Source of the DNA: Aphelocoma coerulescens
Taxonomy: Eukaryota; Chordata; Aves; Passeriformes; Corvidae
Assembly (NCBI RefSeq): GCF_041296385.1
Contig: NC_091013.1
Coordinates: forward strand, 72,261,563-72,325,562
Direction: 5' to 3'
Length of the DNA: 64,000 nucleotides
A program made the position numbers and the translations under genes. Under the pieces are notes generated by a model. That model was not told where the DNA came from, made no database searches, and saw nothing but the letters and a program-made list of their open reading frames with translations. This document shows positions 58,088 to 64,000 of the stretch, piece after piece; within the stretch, counting starts at the first letter, position 1, and each line of letters opens with the position of its first letter.

Positions 58088-61000
58088 GTATGATTCCTAG
58101 GAGCAGATAACTTTTCTGTGTGACAGCATGTGTTGAAAAGGCACTGTAAGATGCTGTGAGAACAAGGTAACAGAGAAGAAGCCAGTATTTTGATATTGTT
58201 TGGATTTGAGGACCTGCATACATGCAAATAACTTTCATACTTGGTATTTATCTGCTGAGAGGCAGAGATGTATTTTTTTCTGGAGGCAGTCATATTAAGG
58301 TAAGTGACATACCAAGAGAGTGTATCAGCGGGATTCACTGTATCTGCTCTCTTAGTCATGGCCTGAAGTATCTTGGGGTACCTCCGGAGCACAGGGGCAG
58401 GGTTCCAGGCCATCTTTGTTTCATTTTGTGCAATTGCACAATTTCATGTTGTTTTTTCTATGAGAATTAAACTATTTACTCTCATTAGTGAGTTTATTCA
58501 CAGATGTGGTCCTAGATGATTAGATGGCCAAGTCTTTTTTGGAATAAATTCTGAAGAGCCAAGAGAATCCAGATTACAGAAGCAAAGTTTAAGAGAGATC
58601 TCAGTCAGAGACAGCAAGATGGGATTTATCCCAGCAGTGTTAATCATCGAAATTTTAGGTGTTAGTCTAAGTCAAGCATCCCATGGGGAGATGCAGATAA
58701 TTCCAAAGGGCATGTGGACCTGTAGTCTATTGGTGTGGAAAGTGGAAGAGGAAGCCATTGAGATTACCTTGCCAAGGGCTAAGGAGGGTTGTCCATCAGT
58801 TAAAGCCTTCAAATCAAGGATACCCTAGGTCAACTGCACTTCCCTGGGATAGACATGAGACTGATTTGGTGTGGTTGGGTGGTCTGTGCTTCTGAGCAGC
58901 TCAGGTGAAGATGTACAATGCTATGACACTGTCACAGAGTCTGTTCTCACAGGTTAGTTTGGTTTGTGGCAATAATACCTAAAGAGATTATAAATTTTAA
59001 AGCCTATCTTACTCTAGGCCTTTCATTTTTAGTGACACTAAAATGCTTTTTGTAATTCTAAGGGCACTGGGGTTATAGGTCTCTTTTCCTTGATGGCTTT
59101 TCAGTTTCCTGCATATGAAAATGGGTATAAACTGTAGTTACTCTCATGTCAAGGCCCTTTCACACACCGCAGAATAAACAGGGTTTTACGTGCAGCCAAG
59201 AATCAGATCTGGGACTGCATTTTCTCCTGCTGTTATGTTATTTAGAAAATATCACAGGTGTTCATGGCACCATTCCAGCACATGGGAACAGCCTGGATCC
59301 CAGTGAGACATTTGCCCTATTTAGCTGTCCAGCTCTACGTGCTTAAAGATCAAGACGAAGATGGGAGCAAACAGTTTCCTAGGGTGCACTATCATAGGAA
59401 AGCACACGAAAAGTGAAACATAAGGAGGGATTTGAAGGAGGAAAGGGAAATCATTTCAGGCACAGGAAGACACAGTCTACTCCAAAGGGGGAATGATGAA
59501 CAAGATGCTAAGAATCAGTTATTTTCCAGCAGTCATATAGCTGTGCTGTGGGTGCAGTCCTACCTGCTCACAGGGTGCAGAAGGAGCTGTCTAATGACCA
59601 GATCTCATTCTCCTTGTGTACCATGCATTTTGGAGACAGTGGAAGAGGAGTGGCTAAAATGTCAAAGCAACTTCCAGTCAACAGCAAATAAATTTCTCCC
59701 TGGAGGAAGATGCTAATAATGGGTCCTTGCAGCAGAACTGCAAGTCTTTGGCAAGCAGCCCTTTTTGAAAAATGTGCCCAGAAATGAACCAAGGAATGGT
59801 CTTTGCATGGAAGGACTTGCAGTGAAATTTACTGGTCCTCCCTGGTATTCCTTGTCTTTTTGCTATTTAGTTCAACTAAGAAAGGTCTGCCTTGTTTTGC
59901 CTTATTCCTCCTGGTCTCTATGGGGAGCAGGAGGTTGGTGAAACAATCTCTTTACTCAGCTTTTCCACAGCTTTTCTAAAGTTTCTCTATTTCTGCTGCT
60001 CTTCTGTAGCTTTTCAAGCACAGCTGGATTGCTATTGTAAGTAAAAAATGCTCTCTATGCCCAGGCTTCTGGCCAAGCTGAGTTGCATGATTAGTGTACA
60101 TACAGCTGCTCTAGAGCATCCAGGATTGTTCTTTTAAATCCCTGGGAATCTATGGCTTTTTACTCTCTGCAGCCCAAGACTCACTCTCAGTCTCCCTGAG
60201 CAAACTCAAAGAGACAGTTCAGACAGAACCCTTGCCCATCTGCAGCAACATTGTCAGAGTGTTAATAGCACTGAGCTCACTGAATGCAGCACGTCATCAC
60301 GAATGCCTGTCTCTGATGGACTGCTACTGTGAGCAGTTCTACTCCTGCAAGCAGCTGTGAACAGCTCTCTGAGGCACTTCCACATCGGTGGTGCCCTGCT
60401 AAATAAACAGTGTCTACCCTGCTTCCACATCCCAAGACAGCAAGTGTGGTAAAAACAATCTCAAAGCTCAATGGAAACAACAAAGATGTGGGAGACAAAG
60501 AGGTAGGAAATGAATGAAGAAACTCAGAAAGTTTCACATTTGGGTTAGCATGAAAGGAGAAATGAGGGTGGTCACAGGATGAGATTATTGTAAGCAAGGG
60601 AAGAGATGAACAAGGAGTGATCAACAGGTTTCTTTAGCAATGAAGGTAGCTGATTTCACCTTCCTAAAGGCATTGTGCCAGTTCCACATGTTTCCAATAT
60701 GTGCAACATCTAAGTGCCTCCAGTTTGGCTCTTTGCTGTGGTAGGTTGTTTGTTTGTCTGCAGTTATCAAGGTAGCCACAAGTATATTTTAAAATTAGAA
60801 AAACCTCAAGCCCTGTGCCTGTGCAGTTAAAGTAGTGCAGGAAGCCTGCATTACATTATTCTTTGGTGACAGAGAAACTGTGACAACAGTGTTTTAGTAA
60901 CATTTCCGCTAAAGCCTCTCTAAGCAGACATTGAGAAACTCGAGTGGTACAATGGAAGAACTTCGTAACACAAGCCATAATACTTAATCATAAGACAAAT

Positions 61001-61828
61001 CTTGAAGTGATTTGCTTCCCCCACCCAAAGTTTTCATTCTCGTTTTGTTGGACATTTCAGTGACTTCCGACAAAGCTGCGCTATTCTTAGGCTTATCGTG
61101 TAAACAGGTCACAGGCACTCTCCTGTCATTCAACCACTAACACCCATCACTTCTCAGTGTTCCCAGCTAAAGCTAACTGCTATGTCTAACTGAGGGCTAA
61201 CACTGATTATTATTCTTTGCATGGTCAGTGTTCATTAGAATGTCAATCAGTGAATGACCTGCAATAATAAGGTACAAAGAGCTGGTGCGTTCATTGTGCC
61301 AGTGCATGCCATCCGAAGCAGTGCATGCATACAGGCATCTGTTCTCTCCTCAGTGTGCGGGCACACACTGGCTTATCAACAGCTTTGGAAGCACTTGGTA
61401 CACCTTGTACAGGGGTACAAGGGACAGGGTGCTGTAGGAGAAGTCAACAAGGATCCTGGGTATGGAGCACGTGCAGAAGACCACTAAGAAGGCAGGTTCA
61501 GATGGGGAAAAGCAAAAGCGTGGGCCAAGAAGAAAGAATTATAAATCAAAGGAATGGAGACAGTAGATGAGAGATGTAGTTGAGTACGGGAAAAGGTTGG
61601 AGGGAGTGGGAGAAAATCCTCTTGGTTTTGGGACCTAACCCATAGAACCACATTTTTGAGAACCTGAAATGGAACAGAATGTCCGTGACGGCCTCATGCC
61701 TCTGCTGCTAGCAAATGTTGGAGCCCCACTGACCAATAGAAGGTACCATGAAAGCTGGGTCTGTGTCACAGGGTATGCCTCCAGGAATTGTGTATAAAGG
61801 ATAGATGCATGAAATTGGGGTTTATCAT

Positions 61829-61880
61829 GCATATATGTATGTGTGTGTGTGTAAATATATATATATGGATGGATGGATGG
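61829..61880. repeat. Compound microsatellite (GT)n (AT)n (GGAT)n
   Basis: Consecutive tracts atatatgtatgtgtgtgtgt, then aaatatatatatat, then ggatggatggatgg. A likely length-polymorphic marker in intron 11. Confidence 0.85.
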
Positions 61881-62507
61881 CTTTGTTTTCCACTGCATGA
61901 CTACCTAACTGACACAAGTTTTTAGTGGCACTTGTGAATGACAAAGTCACTTGACTTCATGGAAAATGGAAAGTAATGGCCCTGCAACATGATTCTGTAA
62001 GACAAAATTTAGACGCACCCTTGTGCATCTCTGGCTTGGCTGGCAAAGATGGGTCAACCTGGCTGGTGGTAGTATTAAAAATTGTAACCCTCCAAAGCAG
62101 AGTGCTAGATAATCAGAGGAGTCAGTCCTTCCTGGACATGACTGATAAGTGTAATCGTGCAAAATAGAATGGTTCCATCTCTCCTGCATCTTCTGTGCCA
62201 AGCCCTAAACATCTACCTTTCTTCCAAGTTCCCACATTACTGATGAGATGAAGAAGTCATGTGCTGTGTCTGTTCTCAGTCCTGACACATGCCAGCTGTC
62301 TGGCCAGTACATCTGTGCAGATTGGCCATCTGGAACCCAAAGAGGAAGAGAAAGCTGTTCAGCTCACTGCAGCGTTTTGATCTTTCTCCTCTACTCAACA
62401 GCTGGTTTTCATGAAATGCATGAGATCTTAACAAGCTTTGAGTTGTCAATAAGTCTTGGACAATGGATTCAAAAATTACCGAGCACGTGGGGGAGGAGAG
62501 GATACTG

Positions 62508-62553
62508 GCAGACAGATGGACAGGCTGACAGGCAGATGAATATACGGACAGTA
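62508..62553. repeat. Degenerate GACAG/CAGA-type repeat
   Basis: Repeated short units (gcagacagatggacaggctg, acaggcagatg, acggacag) suggest a decayed minisatellite or simple repeat. Confidence 0.5.
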
Positions 62554-64000
62554 TGATCTTCCTCAGAGCCCAGGCTAAAGATAGCAGGGGGAGCGTCACT
62601 TGCCTCTCTTCAACACATTGTAACTTCTCCTGGAGCCTTCCCGAGTGCTACTAGAATTGCTGTCAACACTTCAAAGTGAATTGTTGGGAGGTACCAGCAG
62701 AGCCAAGCCCTTGGTGAGATTAAAACCAGAAGAACTTGGGGCTTGCTGCTGCTGAGCTGCGCCTCCCTCCACTCCTGAGGTTGATCCCCTCCCTTGGAGC
62801 AGGAGGGAGGTGTGAATGGAGCACTGCTTTGCCCTGGGGAGGAGGGCAGGGATACCCTTTGATACTGGTCTGTGCTGTGATTCTTTGCTAGCCAGCCAGC
62901 TGTGTCCCATGGACTGTTCCAGCAGGACAGCACGGGGTGCAGAGGGAAAACGCGGCTCTGCTTGCTATATGGCAGCAACTTGCAGAGATTTTTCTGTCTA
63001 ACCCCAGGGGGAAAGTGGGTGCTCTCCTGCACATACTCATGTCCTCCTGTTGTGGATATTCTGGTGTTTCTTCTGTGGTGGTCCTGAAGGTGAAATGTGT
63101 TGACCTGATGCTTTGCTCTGATGCTCCTTGCCAACATGTGAGGCATGCAGATTGAATGTCTGTGGCACAAACAGACCAATCCAACAGTGCGGTACCAATA
63201 TTCAGATATGGGTCTTCCTAAATGATAAATGATATTCCTTTAGACAAAGATAAATCCAAGGGCGTAAAGAGAGCATATTTTCATTTATTCCCTTTTTTTC
63301 TTTCAACAAATAGTTTTTCTTAAAAGCATAACCAGAAGGGAATCGGCAATAACTGACAGACTTGCACTAACCTGCTCTCTGTTGAAAGGGCAGTGTTTTG
63401 CTTTTTAAATGCTTGGGCTGTTTCAAGAAGTCAGGTCAGCAATCTCTGAGCAGAGCAAGTTTATGTCAGTGTCTACGGAGGCCTTCTGGGAGTCACATAA
63501 GAGCCAGGTTGCCAAACATTTCCTGAAGACTCCTTTTCCTTCTCTGCCATCAGCTGGAGCACTGGGAATCCTCTATCTCAGCTACTTTGAGAAAACAGAA
63601 ATTCAAGCAGACCCTCCAGGGGAAAGACCAGCCCACCCTGGCTCCAAGCGTAATGATCGTGTCAGCTGCTTTGTACTCTCTTTGCCTCCCCAGTCTTTTT
63701 GTCATCAGTTTCCACCACAAACAAATCTGTAAATTCTTCTTCCATCTCTTACGATTTCTGCTTTATGTCTCTTTTATTTGCCTGGCAAAGCAGCAGCAGT
63801 ATGGGACTTATTTCCCTAGCCCCTGGTTTGAAATGAGCCTGTAACATAGTGCTTCAGCTGAGATGATAGGAGTAGAAAAAAAGGACTAAAGGGCCAAAAC
63901 TTTGGTGGTAAATGGGGTTTGTGGACAGATGATGCTCAAGATATTGAGCATGCCAGGAGGGATTTGCCTGTTCTGTCTGATCATGCCAACTCAGTTCAGA

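Larger units (their letters stand above)
58088..64000 (+). other. FLT1: FLT1 intron 11 (5' part; runs past the window)
   Basis: At least 5.9 kb, starting GTATGA. Exon 12 (expected to encode a block like STLVVAD followed by a Y-x-C Ig signature in phase 0) was looked for and not found, so it should lie beyond 64000. It contains a compound microsatellite (61829-61880) and a GACAG/CAGA-rich run near 62508-62553. A 189-codon minus-strand open frame at 62610-63179 has no recognisable domain. Confidence 0.75.

Noticed and set aside
58545..58900. Possible ancient LINE 3' fragment (ccttgccaagggctaaggag, then agccttcaaatcaagg)
   Set aside because: It loosely resembles the 3' part of old CR1 families, but lacks the diagnostic terminal block. 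A profile search against a repeat library would decide.
62248..62556. Open frame with an Ig-like fragment (LSGQYICADW) in the interval where FLT1 exon 12 might be expected
   Set aside because: The flanks do not match exon 12: there is no STLVVAD-like block before it, no FY-T-D end with a GT donor after it, and no phase 0 acceptor in the right place. Judged a chance match.
62610..63179. 189-codon open frame on the minus strand
   Set aside because: It is the second longest open frame in the window, but has no domain, no low-complexity coding bias, and no promoter or splice signals that I can recognise. It lies in GC-richer intron 11 sequence.

Overview
The window is vertebrate nuclear DNA, most likely from a bird. 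It contains the 5' part of one multi-exon gene on the + strand: FLT1, encoding vascular endothelial growth factor receptor 1 (VEGFR-1). Eleven consecutive coding exons can be read, all with GT...AG junctions and a continuous reading frame of 1,539 nt (513 codons). They cover the signal peptide, Ig-like domains 1 to 4 and the first part of domain 5. The order, phases and protein sequence match the known FLT1 family. Domains 5 (rest) to 7, the transmembrane segment and the kinase lie beyond the right edge. A sauropsid, probably avian, source is inferred from several CR1 LINE fragments with the usual truncated 3' ends, an old MIR-type SINE, low overall repeat content and moderately compact introns. 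I cannot name the species.

Layout. Bases 1-5000 are upstream intergenic DNA with no gene, holding one antisense CR1 fragment (about 2381-3185) and one MIR-like SINE (about 4575-4775). A CpG island (about 5040-7270) covers the promoter, a TATAAAT box at 5700, clustered GC boxes, the 5' UTR, coding exon 1 (5988-6045) and the start of intron 1. Intron 1 is about 15 kb. Exons 2 and 3 (21167-21781) encode Ig domain 1. Intron 3 is about 9 kb and has a small CpG-rich patch near 28800-28970. Exons 4 and 5 (30973-31097, 36644-36806) encode domain 2, the main ligand-binding domain. Exons 6 and 7 (36892-38740) encode domain 3. Exons 8 and 9 (40652-42843) encode domain 4, and exon 10 (43254-43413) starts domain 5. 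Intron 10 is about 14.6 kb and carries an ancient CR1 copy and a CpG-rich spot with two hypoxia-response-type cores. Exon 11 (57973-58087) follows. I see no exon 12 in the remaining 5.9 kb.

Apart from FLT1 I find no protein-coding, tRNA or rRNA gene. The many other open frames of 60-190 codons have no recognisable domains and behave like chance frames, especially in the GC-rich island. The most useful observations are lineage-specific changes in the VEGFR-1 ectodomain (two lost N-glycosylation sites in domain 2, an unpaired cysteine in domain 4, a more basic domain 4 strand), an upstream reading frame that overlaps the main start codon, and two intronic CpG-rich candidate regulatory spots. 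I did not see a new biological system here.
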